A stretch of 25,015 nucleotides of DNA from JANNRA01 sp031401035 (GCA_031401035.1 JANNRA010000021.1:1-25015); one strand, 5' to 3'. Shown: positions 15,917 through 24,356, counted from the first letter of the stretch. Notes: a model not told the origin generated them from the letters alone. Translations and numbers: made by a program.

Positions 15917-16981
15917 ATGCACGTCTCGCTGCAGTTGATCTTCCAGAACTACGCCGGCGCGCTCGACGACGCCGCCCACGTCGCCGCCGAGATGCGGCTT
16001 GCCGAGCTCGCCGAGCCGCTCGGCTACGACAAGGTGTTCGTCGTCGAGCACCACTTCTTCGACTACGCCGCCTGCCCCGACAACACCCAGTTCCTGTCGT
16101 GGCTGGCGGCGCGCACGCAGCGCGTTCAGCTCGCCACCGGCGCCGTGATCCTACCGTGGAACGATCCGCTGCGCGTCGCCGAGAAGATCGTCCTGCTCGA
16201 CCACCTGTCGGGCGGCCGCGCCGTGCTCGGCCTCGGCCGCGGCCTGGCGCGGCGCGAGTATGCCGGTTTCGGCATCGACATGGCCGAGTCGCGCGACCGC
16301 TTCGACGAGGCGGCGCGCATGATCCTCACCGCCTGCGACACCGGCTTCATGCAGGGCGACGGCCCCTACTACCCCTGCGCGCGCGTCGAGATCCGGCCGC
16401 GCCCGCTGCGCGGCTTTCGCGATCGCTTGTACGCCATCGGCATGTCGCCGGAGTCGGTCGAGCAGGCCGGCCGCCTCGGCGCCCGCCTGGCGATCTTCTC
16501 GCAGATGCCGTGGGAGCTGTGGAAGGACGCCAACTACGCCCTCTACCGCGAGGCCTGGCGTGAGGCGCACGGCAGCGAGCCGCCGGCGCCGCTGACCAGC
16601 GACATCATGTACTGCGGCGAGAGCGACGACGAGGCCGAGGCGATCGCCCGGCAGCACATGGTCGAGTACTACGTCACGGTCCTGGACCACTACGAGATCC
16701 TCGGCGCCCACTTCGCCGACAAGCGCGGCTACGAGATGTACGCCCGCGCCAGCGAGATGCTGCAGTCGATCGGCAAGCAGGAGCAGGCGGAGATGTACCT
16801 GGCGGTGCAGAGCTGGGGCTCGCCGCGGCGCATCCTCGAGAAGCTGCGCGCGCGCTGGGACACCATCGGCCCGTTCGAACTGAGCGTCATTCCGCGCTAC
16901 GGCCTGCTGCCGGCGGCGAAGGCGGAGGCCAGTGTGCGGCGCTTCGCCGAGCACGTCCTGCCGGAAGTGCGCAGCTGGTAG
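15917..16981 (+). CDS. LLM class flavin-dependent oxidoreductase (luciferase-like)
   Basis: The 354-residue cytoplasmic protein has the bacterial luciferase-like TIM-barrel signature: 'VFVVEHHFFDY' near residues 35-50, 'LATGAVILPWNDPLRVAEKIVLLDHLSGGRAVLGLGRG' spanning the third and fourth strands (split family blocks), and 'RYGLLP' near the end. Such enzymes use FMN or F420 supplied by a reductase and oxidise hydrophobic or sulfonated compounds. The substrate is not readable here. AAGGAG lies seven bases before the ATG at 15917. It begins 35 bp after the MAPEG gene, so the two may share a transcript. It is followed by an imperfect copy of the TCCGTNNN inverted repeat. Confidence 0.9.
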   Translation: MHVSLQLIFQNYAGALDDAAHVAAEMRLAELAEPLGYDKVFVVEHHFFDYAACPDNTQFLSWLAARTQRVQLATGAVILPWNDPLRVAEKIVLLDHLSGGRAVLGLGRGLARREYAGFGIDMAESRDRFDEAARMILTACDTGFMQGDGPYYPCARVEIRPRPLRGFRDRLYAIGMSPESVEQAGRLGARLAIFSQMPWELWKDANYALYREAWREAHGSEPPAPLTSDIMYCGESDDEAEAIARQHMVEYYVTVLDHYEILGAHFADKRGYEMYARASEMLQSIGKQEQAEMYLAVQSWGSPRRILEKLRARWDTIGPFELSVIPRYGLLPAAKAEASVRRFAEHVLPEVRSW

Positions 16982-17008
16982 GCTCCGCCACGGAAGTCGA
17001 GACGGTTC

Positions 17009-17107
17009 CACACGGAGAAACGGGGACACGGAGAAGGCGGGGATGGGTCGCCAAGCTGCCGTTGCGTCGGTAGCCTTCGAGGCTCCGTTCCTCCGCTTCT
17101 CCGTGTG
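17009..17107. repeat. Imperfect inverted repeat, copy 3 of TCCGTNNN family
   Basis: The arms 17009-17033 and 17083-17107 are complementary at 21 of 25 positions, with a 49-nt loop. The right arm contains three TCCGTNNN-like 8-bp units (TCCGTTCC, TCCGCTTC, TCCGTGTG). It fills most of the gap between the LLM oxidoreductase and metallophosphoesterase genes and ends 14 bp before the latter's start. Confidence 0.85.
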
Positions 17108-17121
17108 AGTACTACTGCTAC

Positions 17122-18261
17122 ATGCGCCGCACCGCTCTCGTCGCCATCTTCGTCACCGTCCTCGTCAGCGTCCTGGCGGCGGGGCACTGGTATCTCTACC
17201 AGCGTCTTGTGGTGGCGCCGGAGTTGCAGCCGCCGTGGCGTGGGTTGGCGCTCGCAGTCCTCGTCGGCGGGGCGCTGACGCTGATCCTGCAGCCGCTCGG
17301 CGAGCGCCTGCTGCCGCCGCGCTGCGGGCGGTGGATCGCCTGGCCGGCATCGACCTGGATGGGGACGGCGTTCTTCCTTCTCGTCAGCGCCGCGGCCCTC
17401 GACGGCGTGCGGACGCTGACCGGCGCGGCGGGGCCGGTGGCGGCGCAGGTGCAGGCGGGGGTGATCCTCGTGCTCGGCCTCGCCGCCGCGGCGCGCGGCG
17501 CCTGGGAGGTGCGACGCGGACCGGTCCTGGTGCGCCTCGCGCTGCGCGTCGCCGGCTGGCCGTCCGCCCTCGACGGCTTCCGCATCGTGCAGATCAGCGA
17601 CATCCACATCGGTCCGATCCTCGACCGCCGCTTCGCCGCGGCGCTGACGGCGCGCGTCAACGCCCTGCGGCCGGACCTGATCGCCGTCACCGGCGACCTC
17701 GTCGATGGCGACGTGCGCTACGTCGGGCCCGAGGTGGAGCCCTTCGCCGCCCTCGCGGCGCCGCACGGGGTGTGGTTCGTCACCGGCAACCACGACTACT
17801 ACTCCGGCGCCGATGCCTGGGTGGCGCGCATCGAGGAGCTCGGCATGCGGCCGTTGCGCAACGCGCGGGTGGCGATCGGGCAGGGCGCGGCGGTCTTCGA
17901 CCTCGCCGGTGTCGAGGATCACCACGCGCACCTGGTGAGCCCGCGGCACCGCTCGGATCTGGCCGCGGCCCTTGCCGGCCGCGATCCGGCGCGTCCACTG
18001 GTGCTGCTGGCGCACGATCCGCAGACGTTCAAGGAGGCGGCACGGCACGGCGTTGCGTTGCAGCTCTCCGGCCACACGCACGGCGGACAGATCTGGCCCT
18101 TTCGCTATCTGGTGCGCCTGTCGACGCCGTTCGTCGCCGGCCTCTACCGGCGCGGCGACGCGCAGCTCTACGTCAGCCGTGGCACCGGTTTCTGGGGCCC
18201 GGCGATGCGCCTCTTCGCGCCGGCGGAGATCACCGAGATCACCCTCCGCGGCGTCGCCTGA
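17122..18261 (+). CDS. Membrane-anchored metallophosphoesterase (YkuE/YaeI-like)
   Basis: The 379-residue protein has four predicted transmembrane segments (residues ~4-22, ~41-56, ~79-94, ~108-124), then a calcineurin-like phosphoesterase domain with all motifs: 'ISDIHIG' (D160, H162), 'TGDLVDG' (D192), 'TGNHDYY' (N223, H224, D225), 'LLAHDP' (H298) and 'SGHTHGGQ' (H318, H320). The relatives YkuE and YaeI, and chlamydial LpxG, act on lipid-linked pyrophosphates such as UDP-diacylglucosamine. A membrane-bound form fits a lipid substrate, but that is inference. No ribosome binding site is seen before the ATG at 17122. The upstream gap is filled by the inverted repeat. It is convergent with the AspA-like gene, 50 bp apart. 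Confidence 0.88.
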   Translation: MRRTALVAIFVTVLVSVLAAGHWYLYQRLVVAPELQPPWRGLALAVLVGGALTLILQPLGERLLPPRCGRWIAWPASTWMGTAFFLLVSAAALDGVRTLTGAAGPVAAQVQAGVILVLGLAAAARGAWEVRRGPVLVRLALRVAGWPSALDGFRIVQISDIHIGPILDRRFAAALTARVNALRPDLIAVTGDLVDGDVRYVGPEVEPFAALAAPHGVWFVTGNHDYYSGADAWVARIEELGMRPLRNARVAIGQGAAVFDLAGVEDHHAHLVSPRHRSDLAAALAGRDPARPLVLLAHDPQTFKEAARHGVALQLSGHTHGGQIWPFRYLVRLSTPFVAGLYRRGDAQLYVSRGTGFWGPAMRLFAPAEITEITLRGVA

Positions 18262-18311
18262 TCCCGCCGCCCCCGTCGCGCCGTCCGCACGCGGGTGCAT
18301 CCGCCCTCCAC

Positions 18312-19298
18312 TTACTGTTCCTGCCCTTTCAGTTCGCGCCGTTCCCCCACCGAGGTGCGCGTCTGCAGGCGGGCGATGAGGTCGCCCTCGTAGAGCAGCG
18401 GCTGGCGGCGGATGCCGCTCAACATTCCCGCCACCGGGGCGTGCACCGCCGCCTGCAACTCGCCGGAGAAGCCGTCGTACACCTCACCGATCAGGGCGCC
18501 GGCCTGCAGCCAGACGCCGACCGGGTGAGGCGAGACGAACAGGCCGGCGTGGTCGGAGACCAGCGGGAGCGTCTGGTCGCGGCGGAAGTAGTGCGTGTCC
18601 TGATCCTCGGCGGCGAGGGCGACGCCGCTCACCAGGCCGGTATGGTGCAAGAACGCCACCAGGGCGCGGAACAGACGCTCGCAGTGCGGCAGTTGCAGGT
18701 CGCCGGCGCGGCCGGCCTGGATGACGAAGTTCTCGCCGCCGTGGCCGCGCCAGGCGTGGCCGAGGGTGGAAGTGAAGACCTGGTCGGTGCGCCGCTCGAT
18801 CACCGCCGGCAGGCCGAAGAGCATGGCCGTGCCGCGCTCATCCTCGCTCGGTTCGTAGAGGCGCACCTGCGGCACCTCCTCGAAATCGGCGTTCGAGCTG
18901 TGCACGTCCATGCGGTAGTGCGCCATGCGCGTCGCCTGCAGCACCGCGTGGGCGATGCGCTGCGTCGTCTCGCCGGCGTCGTAGCCGGGAAACATGCGGT
19001 TGATGTCGGTCTTGTCGAACGGCCAGCGTCGCGACCCGGTGTTGACGCCGAGCACGTTCACCGCCGGCACCACGACGATGCGGCCGTGCAACGCCTGGCC
19101 GGCGCGCGTGCCGTCGGCGATGCGGCGCAGAAACTCGGCCAGCCGCGAGAGCACGAAAATCCCGTTCAGCTCGTTGCCGTGCAGCCCCGCCACCAGCGCC
19201 AGCCGCGGCGGCTCGCCGCTCGGTCCGAACTCGTGGAACGGGATGCTGAAGTGGTCGCGCAGCGGCGCGGTCATGCTCAGGAGGGAGGGTGTGGTCAT
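18312..19298 (-). CDS. AspA/AstE family zinc hydrolase (M14-like), downstream paralogue
   Basis: The 328-residue protein belongs to the succinylglutamate desuccinylase/aspartoacylase family, zinc carboxypeptidase-like enzymes that cleave acyl or peptide amide bonds. The zinc ligands are visible: H40 and E43 in 'GLHGNELNG', and H133 in 'MDVHSSN'. The substrate-binding 'TDINRMFPG' (98-105) is also present. The C-terminal ~90 residues ('HPVGVWLQAGALIGEV', 'HAPVAGMLSGI') form the lipoyl-like barrel common in this family. The ATG at 19298 gives a usual N-terminus, while an internal ATG at 19274 is possible. The long open frame continuing upstream runs through the neighbour in the wrong frame and is not coding. 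A second family member lies directly upstream, 56 bp away, on the same strand. Confidence 0.86.
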   Translation of the reverse strand: MTTPSLLSMTAPLRDHFSIPFHEFGPSGEPPRLALVAGLHGNELNGIFVLSRLAEFLRRIADGTRAGQALHGRIVVVPAVNVLGVNTGSRRWPFDKTDINRMFPGYDAGETTQRIAHAVLQATRMAHYRMDVHSSNADFEEVPQVRLYEPSEDERGTAMLFGLPAVIERRTDQVFTSTLGHAWRGHGGENFVIQAGRAGDLQLPHCERLFRALVAFLHHTGLVSGVALAAEDQDTHYFRRDQTLPLVSDHAGLFVSPHPVGVWLQAGALIGEVYDGFSGELQAAVHAPVAGMLSGIRRQPLLYEGDLIARLQTRTSVGERRELKGQEQ

Positions 19299-19354
19299 AG
19301 AAATTCGGCAGGGGGAGTCGGCAGGCAGTGGAGGGCGCGGCATCCCAGGATGCG

Positions 19355-20326
19355 TCATCGCGCCCCCCATGGCGCTCCGGTGGCCATGATGCGGGCCATC
19401 AACGACCCTTCGTAGACCGCCGGGTATTCGCGCAGGGTGAAGAGGACGCCGTCGACCGGCGAGCGGACCTCGGCCAGGGTGCCGCCGCGCAACGGCGAGA
19501 CGATGCGGCCGAGCAGGTCGCCGTGGTGGACGGTCATCCAATGATCGATGGCGGGCAGGAAGAGGCCGGAGGTGGCGGCGTTGAGGTAGTGGACATTCCA
19601 GTCGTCGGCGATCAGCGGCTGGTGCGTCGGCGGCGCCAGGGTGAAGTCGGGTGCCAGTACGCCGAGGGTGCGCCAGACATTCAGAATGCCGATCAGCAAC
19701 TGGTCGGTGAAGGCGGGAGTGATGCGCATGCCGACGCCCATCTCGACCACCAGGCACGGAGTGCCGGTGCTGTTCAGGCTGTGAGCGATGGTCGCCTCGA
19801 GCACCGTCACGGCGCCGTGCAGCCAGATCAGATCGAGGTTCATGCCCTGCGCCAGCGGCACCAGGGTTGCCGCGAAGTCCTGGTTGATGCGCACCTGCGG
19901 AATCTCGCGCAGGAAGACGTTGCTGGCGTGGATGTCGATCACCAGCGCCGCGCCCTGTAGCGCCGCCATGGTCCCGGCGGCGATGCGCTGCGGCAGCAGC
20001 CCTTCGGCGTCGCCGGGAAAGTTGCGGTTGAGGTCGGCGTCGAACACCGGCACGAAGCGCTCCAGCGTGTCGATGCCGAGCGGGTTGATCGCCGGGATGA
20101 GATCGACGCGGCCGCGCAGCGCGTGCGGGTGCGCCTCGCCGAGTTGCTCGAGCCATTCGGCGAGGCGGTGGCAGACGTACAGTCCCTCGAGCTCATCGCC
20201 GTGGATGCCGGCGATGACCGCGACGCGCGGCCCGCCGCCGTGGCCGACGAAACTCGTACGCCGCACCTGCAGGCGCTCACGGTACGGCAGCGCCAGCGAG
20301 ACCACTGAGTCCTGAAGAATCTCCAT
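19355..20326 (-). CDS. AspA/AstE family zinc hydrolase (M14-like), upstream paralogue
   Basis: The 323-residue protein has the same domain plan as its downstream neighbour: H42 and E45 in 'GIHGDELEG', 'ADLNRNFPG' (97-105), H133 in 'IDIHASN', a probable catalytic glutamate in 'CLVVEMGVGMR', and a C-terminal barrel ('HHGDLLGRIVSPLRGG'). By eye the two are clearly related but far from identical, so they look like old duplicates with different substrates, not a recent repeat. No signal peptide is seen. Family members near RimK-type ligases are thought to trim or process peptide tails, which fits the alpha-E and transglutaminase-like genes upstream on the same strand. A hairpin-forming repeat in the gap may separate the transcripts. 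Confidence 0.86.
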   Translation of the reverse strand: MEILQDSVVSLALPYRERLQVRRTSFVGHGGGPRVAVIAGIHGDELEGLYVCHRLAEWLEQLGEAHPHALRGRVDLIPAINPLGIDTLERFVPVFDADLNRNFPGDAEGLLPQRIAAGTMAALQGAALVIDIHASNVFLREIPQVRINQDFAATLVPLAQGMNLDLIWLHGAVTVLEATIAHSLNSTGTPCLVVEMGVGMRITPAFTDQLLIGILNVWRTLGVLAPDFTLAPPTHQPLIADDWNVHYLNAATSGLFLPAIDHWMTVHHGDLLGRIVSPLRGGTLAEVRSPVDGVLFTLREYPAVYEGSLMARIMATGAPWGAR

Positions 20327-20335
20327 CGTGTTCTT

Positions 20336-20407
20336 CACACGGAGCAACGGAGAAACGGAGGCCGAGGGCCCATGCACGCTCCCTCCGTTTCTCCGTTGCT
20401 CGGTGTG
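20336..20407. repeat. Inverted repeat, copy 4 of TCCGTNNN family
   Basis: The arms 20336-20361 and 20382-20407 are complementary at 25 of 26 positions around a 20-nt loop. The right arm contains TCCGTTTC, TCCGTTGC and TCGGTGTG. The hairpin sits between the transglutaminase-like gene and the first AspA-like gene, 10 bp before the latter's start on the minus strand. Confidence 0.93.
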
Positions 20408-20419
20408 CGTTCCGATGTC

Positions 20420-21280
20420 CTATTGGTCACGGGTGACCTCGAGCGTGGTGGTGGTGGCGGCGTCGTCGGCCGCGCCCTTGGCGTGCGACCGGATGGGCGG
20501 ACAGTCGAAGGCATCGCGGCCGAGGGCGACGGTGACGTAGGTGTCGTTGGTGACCAGTCGCGCGGCCGGGTCGAGGCCGCGCCAGCCGGCGCCGGGGACG
20601 AGGATCTCGGCCCAGGCGTGCAGGGTGGTCGGGGCGTCCTCGTCCTCGTCGTTGTCGGGATCGCAGTAGCCCATCGCGTAGCGGGCCGGGGCGCCCCAGG
20701 CGCGGGCGACGCTGATCAGCAGATGGGTGAGGTCCTGGCCGTTGCCATGGCCGGCGCGCAGGGCGTCGGCGAGCGGCGTCGCGGCGAGGGCGAAGCCGGG
20801 GACGACTTCGAGCTGTTCGCCGGTCCAGTCGAGTACCGCCTGCAACGCGTCGAGCAAGGGACGCGCCGGGTCGCGCGGCGGGCAGGCCAGCCCGAGGGCG
20901 GCGAAGTCCGGCGTCGCGGCGCTGCGGTGCAGGGTATAGTCCCACAGGCGCGGCTCGTTGCGCAGCGCGTCGGCGATCCAGGCGCGCTCGGCGGCGGGCG
21001 GCACGAGGGGGAAGTCGAAGGGGTTGGCGAGGGTCGTCTCGACGCGGGCGCGGATGCGCGCGACGATCGCATCGTGCGGTGCCAGCAGGTCGAAGGCGTG
21101 CACCGGATTGCCGAAGCCGTCGACGTGGGCGCGCGGCTCGGCCGGCGGCTCGAGCTCGAGCGTCACCGCCCCGACGCGTTGGTGCTCGCTGGAACGCGGC
21201 GCCAGACGCAGCTCGCAGTGGTGCTCCCACACCGGTGCCGGGAAGGTGAGGCGGACGGCGTGGGCGATGGCGTAGATCAC
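20420..21280 (-). CDS. Transglutaminase-like protein lacking the catalytic cysteine
   Basis: The 286-residue protein has the N-terminal beta domain of bacterial transglutaminase-like proteins ('AHAVRLTFPAPVWEHH', a few dozen residues of barrel, then the linker) and a C-terminal transglutaminase core. The core keeps His221 in 'TTLHAWAEILVPG' and Asp237 in 'GWRGLDPA', but where family members read G-x-C-Q-D this one reads 'GNGQDLTHLL', placing Gly181 (codon GGC, 20738-20740) at the nucleophile. A TGC-to-GGC change is one base, so an error is possible, but the surroundings ('GNGQDLTH') look settled. The GTG start overlaps the TGA of the alpha-E gene, implying coupled translation. Known clusters pair these proteins with alpha-E and a circularly permuted ATP-grasp enzyme. 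Here it may be a binding protein rather than an enzyme. Confidence 0.85.
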   Translation of the reverse strand: MIYAIAHAVRLTFPAPVWEHHCELRLAPRSSEHQRVGAVTLELEPPAEPRAHVDGFGNPVHAFDLLAPHDAIVARIRARVETTLANPFDFPLVPPAAERAWIADALRNEPRLWDYTLHRSAATPDFAALGLACPPRDPARPLLDALQAVLDWTGEQLEVVPGFALAATPLADALRAGHGNGQDLTHLLISVARAWGAPARYAMGYCDPDNDEDEDAPTTLHAWAEILVPGAGWRGLDPAARLVTNDTYVTVALGRDAFDCPPIRSHAKGAADDAATTTTLEVTRDQ

Positions 21281-22236
21281 CGCTCGTCCCCGCGATACTG
21301 CTCGAAGTACTCGCGCGAGACGGCGCCGCTGAAGGCCCCGACGCGGGCCAGGAAGTCGTCGAGGTATTCGTGCAGGCCGCGCCGGAACACCTGCTCGGGC
21401 GAGGTCTCGGTGAGGAGCGTGTCGAGCCCGCGCAGCGCCGTCGGCGCCAGGTCGCCGGCGTCGGTGCCGATCTCCTGCAGCGCGTGCCGCATGCGGTCGA
21501 CGGTGAAGCGCAGCGAGCGCGGGAAATCGCGTTCGAAGAGCACGAACTCGGCGATGTCGAGCGGGCGCAGGCCGGCCTGATAGCGGCGCCGGAAGGCTTC
21601 GAACGCCGACAGCGATTTGAGCAGCGCCGCCCACTGATAGTAGTCGAGCGGCGAGCCGACCATCGAGACATCCGGCAGCAGCAGGTGGTACTTCACATCG
21701 AGGATACGCGCCGTCATGTCGGCGCGCTCGACGCAGGTGCCGAGCAGGTAGAAGCCGAACGCCTCGCCGCGCATCATGGTGCTGACCGAGATGCCGTGGA
21801 AGCGGGCGACGCCGTTGCGCACTTCGGCGAACAGGGCCGGCGAGCGGTCGCTGGCGCCGCGCTCGACGCCGCGGTCGATGCGCAGCCACATCTCGTTGAT
21901 CGCCTCCCACATCTCGTTCGAGATGCGGTCGCGCACGACGCGCGCGTTCTCGCGCGCCAGGCGCAGGCTGTTGCGGATCGAGCTGTGGTTGGTGCGTTCG
22001 CGGGTCATGAACTGGATGGTCCGCGCGGCGCTGACCTCGGCGCCCGGATAGCGGGCCTGGTAGGCGTCCTCGCTGCAGCCGATCGACAGCAAGGGTCGCC
22101 ACTGCATCGCCTCCGGCAGCGCGTCTTCGGCCTCGAGCAGGTGGACCAGATTGATTTCCAGGAGCCGCGCCGTGTTGCCGGCGCGCTCGAGGTGGCGCGA
22201 CATCCAGTAGAGCGAATCGGCGATACGGCTGAGCAT
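21277..22236 (-). CDS. Alpha-E domain protein
   Basis: The 319-residue, mostly helical protein matches the alpha-E family (COG2307): 'MLSRIADSLYWMSRHLERAGNTARLLEINL' opens it (family block), followed by 'RENARVVRDRISNEMWEAINE' and 'FYLLGTCVERADMTARILDVKYHLLL'. In many bacteria this gene follows a circularly permuted ATP-grasp ligase and precedes a transglutaminase-like gene, and the set is proposed to make or modify a peptide. Here the transglutaminase-like gene follows with a 4-bp overlap, but there is no ATP-grasp gene on the upstream side: a divergent copper-protein gene begins at 22428. The ATG at 22236 matches the family N-terminus, and the frame upstream is non-coding. Confidence 0.9.
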   Translation of the reverse strand: MLSRIADSLYWMSRHLERAGNTARLLEINLVHLLEAEDALPEAMQWRPLLSIGCSEDAYQARYPGAEVSAARTIQFMTRERTNHSSIRNSLRLARENARVVRDRISNEMWEAINEMWLRIDRGVERGASDRSPALFAEVRNGVARFHGISVSTMMRGEAFGFYLLGTCVERADMTARILDVKYHLLLPDVSMVGSPLDYYQWAALLKSLSAFEAFRRRYQAGLRPLDIAEFVLFERDFPRSLRFTVDRMRHALQEIGTDAGDLAPTALRGLDTLLTETSPEQVFRRGLHEYLDDFLARVGAFSGAVSREYFEQYRGDER

Positions 22237-22251
22237 GGAACGAAGAGCCCC

Positions 22252-22270
22252 CGGCCCGGTACGCGGGCCG
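22252..22270. promoter_or_regulatory. Hairpin in the divergent promoter region
   Basis: CGGCCCG (22252-22258) and CGGGCCG (22264-22270) pair around a 5-nt loop in the 191-bp gap between the alpha-E gene and the copper-protein gene. Just after it, 'CGCCCGTAGGGGCAAGGGC' looks like an environmental-genome dispersed repeat, but I see no second copy in this window. Confidence 0.3.
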
Positions 22271-22427
22271 ACGCCCGTAGGGGCAAGGGCCGTGCCACGG
22301 CGCGGCGAGCGGCGGCGGGCCATCCGGGGGCAGTCCTGGCGGGATGTCGCTGCCCGCGGCCCCGGCTACTGCTCAGACGCGGCGTTTCTGCTTGCAGCCC
22401 GACCAGTGCCCGGGCTACGCCCCTCCC

Positions 22428-24356
22428 ATGCGGCCTTTGGGGGGGATCGCGCTGCTGTGTCTGCTCGCCGCGCCGGCTGTGGCGGCCGAGCCCTGCAGCG
22501 AGCGGTTCGACAGCACGTTCGAGATGGTCGAGCAGCTTATTTTCGCGCGCCGCGGCTGCGCCGCCGTCACCTGCCACAGCGGCCCGGCGCCGTCCGGCGG
22601 GCTCGATCTCAGCCCGGGTGTCGCCTACGACAACCTCGTCGATGTGGCGCCGCAGAGCATCTCGACCGCGCAGCACCCGGGCCTGGCGCGGGTCGTGCCA
22701 TCGAGTAAGGCGCGCAGCCTGCTGTGGCTCAACGTCGCCGGAGCCACCCTGCCGGCCCTGTGGCGCGCGCCGCTGCGGCCGATGCCGATCGCCGGCCTGG
22801 CGCCGCTGACCACGAGCGAGCTCGAGCTGATGCAGCTGTGGATCGAGAACGGCGCCACCCGCACCGGGGTGGTGCCGGGCAGCGCCGGGCTCTTTGACGC
22901 CTGTCTGCCGCCGCCCGAACCGCTGCAGATCGAGCCGCTGCCGCCGCCGCCGAGCGGCCGCGGCGTGCAGTTGCGGGCGCCGTCGCAGCTCCTGCCGCCG
23001 GCCAGCGAGCGCGAGACCTGTTTCGTCAGCCATTACGACCTGACCGCCGAGGTGCCGCCGCTCTTCCGCGGTCCCACCGGCACGACCTTCCGGTACAAGC
23101 GACTCGAGGCGCGGCAGGACCCGCTCAGCCACCATGCGGTGGTCATCGTCTACCGCGGCGCCACCGCGATCGACGATCCGGTGTGGGGGGCGTTCGCCTG
23201 CCGGGGCGGCGGGCGCGACGGCGAGCCCTGCGCGCCGCGCCAGGCGGGCGCCTGCGGCGACGCGGGCATCTGCGCCAGCCCGCCGCGCTCGTCGCCGGCG
23301 TGCATCGGCTTCGGCCCTGGCGACGCCTCCATCGGCATCGCCGAGGACAGCCTGTTCAACAGCATGGGAACCTCGCTCGACGGCTCCGACGGCGTGTACG
23401 AGGAGGCGCCGCTGAGCGGCATCCTGGTGTGGAACTCGCACGCGTTCAACGTCACCAACAGCCCGGGCACGCTCGACATGTGGGTCAACTTCGAGTTCGC
23501 CGCGCCGCCGGAGCAGCAGCGCCTGCTCGACCGCTTCGTCGACATCAGCGCCATCTCGAAGATGAACGTGCCGCCGTTCGCCATCCAAGAGGTGTGCAAC
23601 CATCACGTCGTGCCGGCCGGCCACCGCCTCATCGAGATTGCCTCGCACACCCACAAGCGCGGCAAGCGGGTACGGGTCTTCGAGGGCGAATTCAGCTGCC
23701 GCGGTGGGCCCGAGGCCGGCGCGCCGTGCTCGCCGTACGGCCCCGATGCGGGCCTCCCGGTCGCCGACCTCTGCGCCGGGGCGCCGTGCGAATCGATCCA
23801 GCCGCCGCGCCTCGGCGACTGCGACGGCGACCTGCAGGTCAGCATCGACGAGTTGGTGCGCGGCGTCGCCCTCGCCAGCCGCGGCGAGGCGCCGCTCGAT
23901 TGTCCGCGCCTCGACGGCGACGAGAGCGGTACGATCACCGTCGACGAGCTGATCGCCGCCGTCGGCGCCGCCATCGCCCCGGCGCTGCGCGATGCCGACG
24001 CGAGTCTGGTGTACACCAGCCTGACCTACGCCGACCCCCTCGTACTCGGTCTACGGCGCGACTATCGCGCCAGCAGCGTCCGGGCCGAGCGGACCCTCAC
24101 CTACTGCGGCCTGTACGACAACGGCTTCGCCGACCCGGCCGAGGTGCGGCGCAATTCCACCCGGCCGATCAATGCCGCCGCCTGCCGGCCGACGCGCTGC
24201 GCCGAGGGCGCGATCGGCGCGCCCTGCGCTGGGGATGCCGACTGCGACACCACGCCCGGGGTGGGGGACGGAGCCTGTGACGCGTGCGGCGTCGGCTTCG
24301 GCCTCTCGACCGATGACGAGATGTTCGTCCTGATCGGTTCGACCGTCCCGCGCTGA
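22428..24356 (+). CDS. Secreted cytochrome c / PHM-type copper monooxygenase-like protein with inserted EF-hand module
   Basis: The 642-residue protein has a signal peptide (MRPLGGIALLCLLAAPAVA). Residues ~21-145 look cytochrome-c-like: 'CAAVTCH' (44-50, a C-x4-CH haem site) and M119 in 'RPMPIAG' before 'LTTSELELMQLWIENGA'. The main part matches copper type II ascorbate-dependent monooxygenases (PHM/DBH). Candidate CuA ligands are H235-H236 in 'SHHAVVIVY' and H338 in 'NSHAFN'. Candidate CuB ligands are H407 and H409 in 'SHTHKRG' and M632 in 'TDDEMFVLI'. Between the HTH and DEM motifs sits a dockerin-like EF-hand pair (~463-520) and Cys-rich segments with repeated G-x-PC. PHM enzymes hydroxylate C-H bonds with O2 and a reductant. 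The substrate here is unknown. An upstream in-frame start at 22344 was rejected because it would precede the signal peptide. Divergent from the alpha-E gene. Confidence 0.78.
   Translation: MRPLGGIALLCLLAAPAVAAEPCSERFDSTFEMVEQLIFARRGCAAVTCHSGPAPSGGLDLSPGVAYDNLVDVAPQSISTAQHPGLARVVPSSKARSLLWLNVAGATLPALWRAPLRPMPIAGLAPLTTSELELMQLWIENGATRTGVVPGSAGLFDACLPPPEPLQIEPLPPPPSGRGVQLRAPSQLLPPASERETCFVSHYDLTAEVPPLFRGPTGTTFRYKRLEARQDPLSHHAVVIVYRGATAIDDPVWGAFACRGGGRDGEPCAPRQAGACGDAGICASPPRSSPACIGFGPGDASIGIAEDSLFNSMGTSLDGSDGVYEEAPLSGILVWNSHAFNVTNSPGTLDMWVNFEFAAPPEQQRLLDRFVDISAISKMNVPPFAIQEVCNHHVVPAGHRLIEIASHTHKRGKRVRVFEGEFSCRGGPEAGAPCSPYGPDAGLPVADLCAGAPCESIQPPRLGDCDGDLQVSIDELVRGVALASRGEAPLDCPRLDGDESGTITVDELIAAVGAAIAPALRDADASLVYTSLTYADPLVLGLRRDYRASSVRAERTLTYCGLYDNGFADPAEVRRNSTRPINAAACRPTRCAEGAIGAPCAGDADCDTTPGVGDGACDACGVGFGLSTDDEMFVLIGSTVPR

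Noticed and set aside
19299..20156. Extension of the downstream AspA-like frame to 614 residues
   Set aside because: The extension overlaps the upstream AspA-like gene in another frame and contains no family features.
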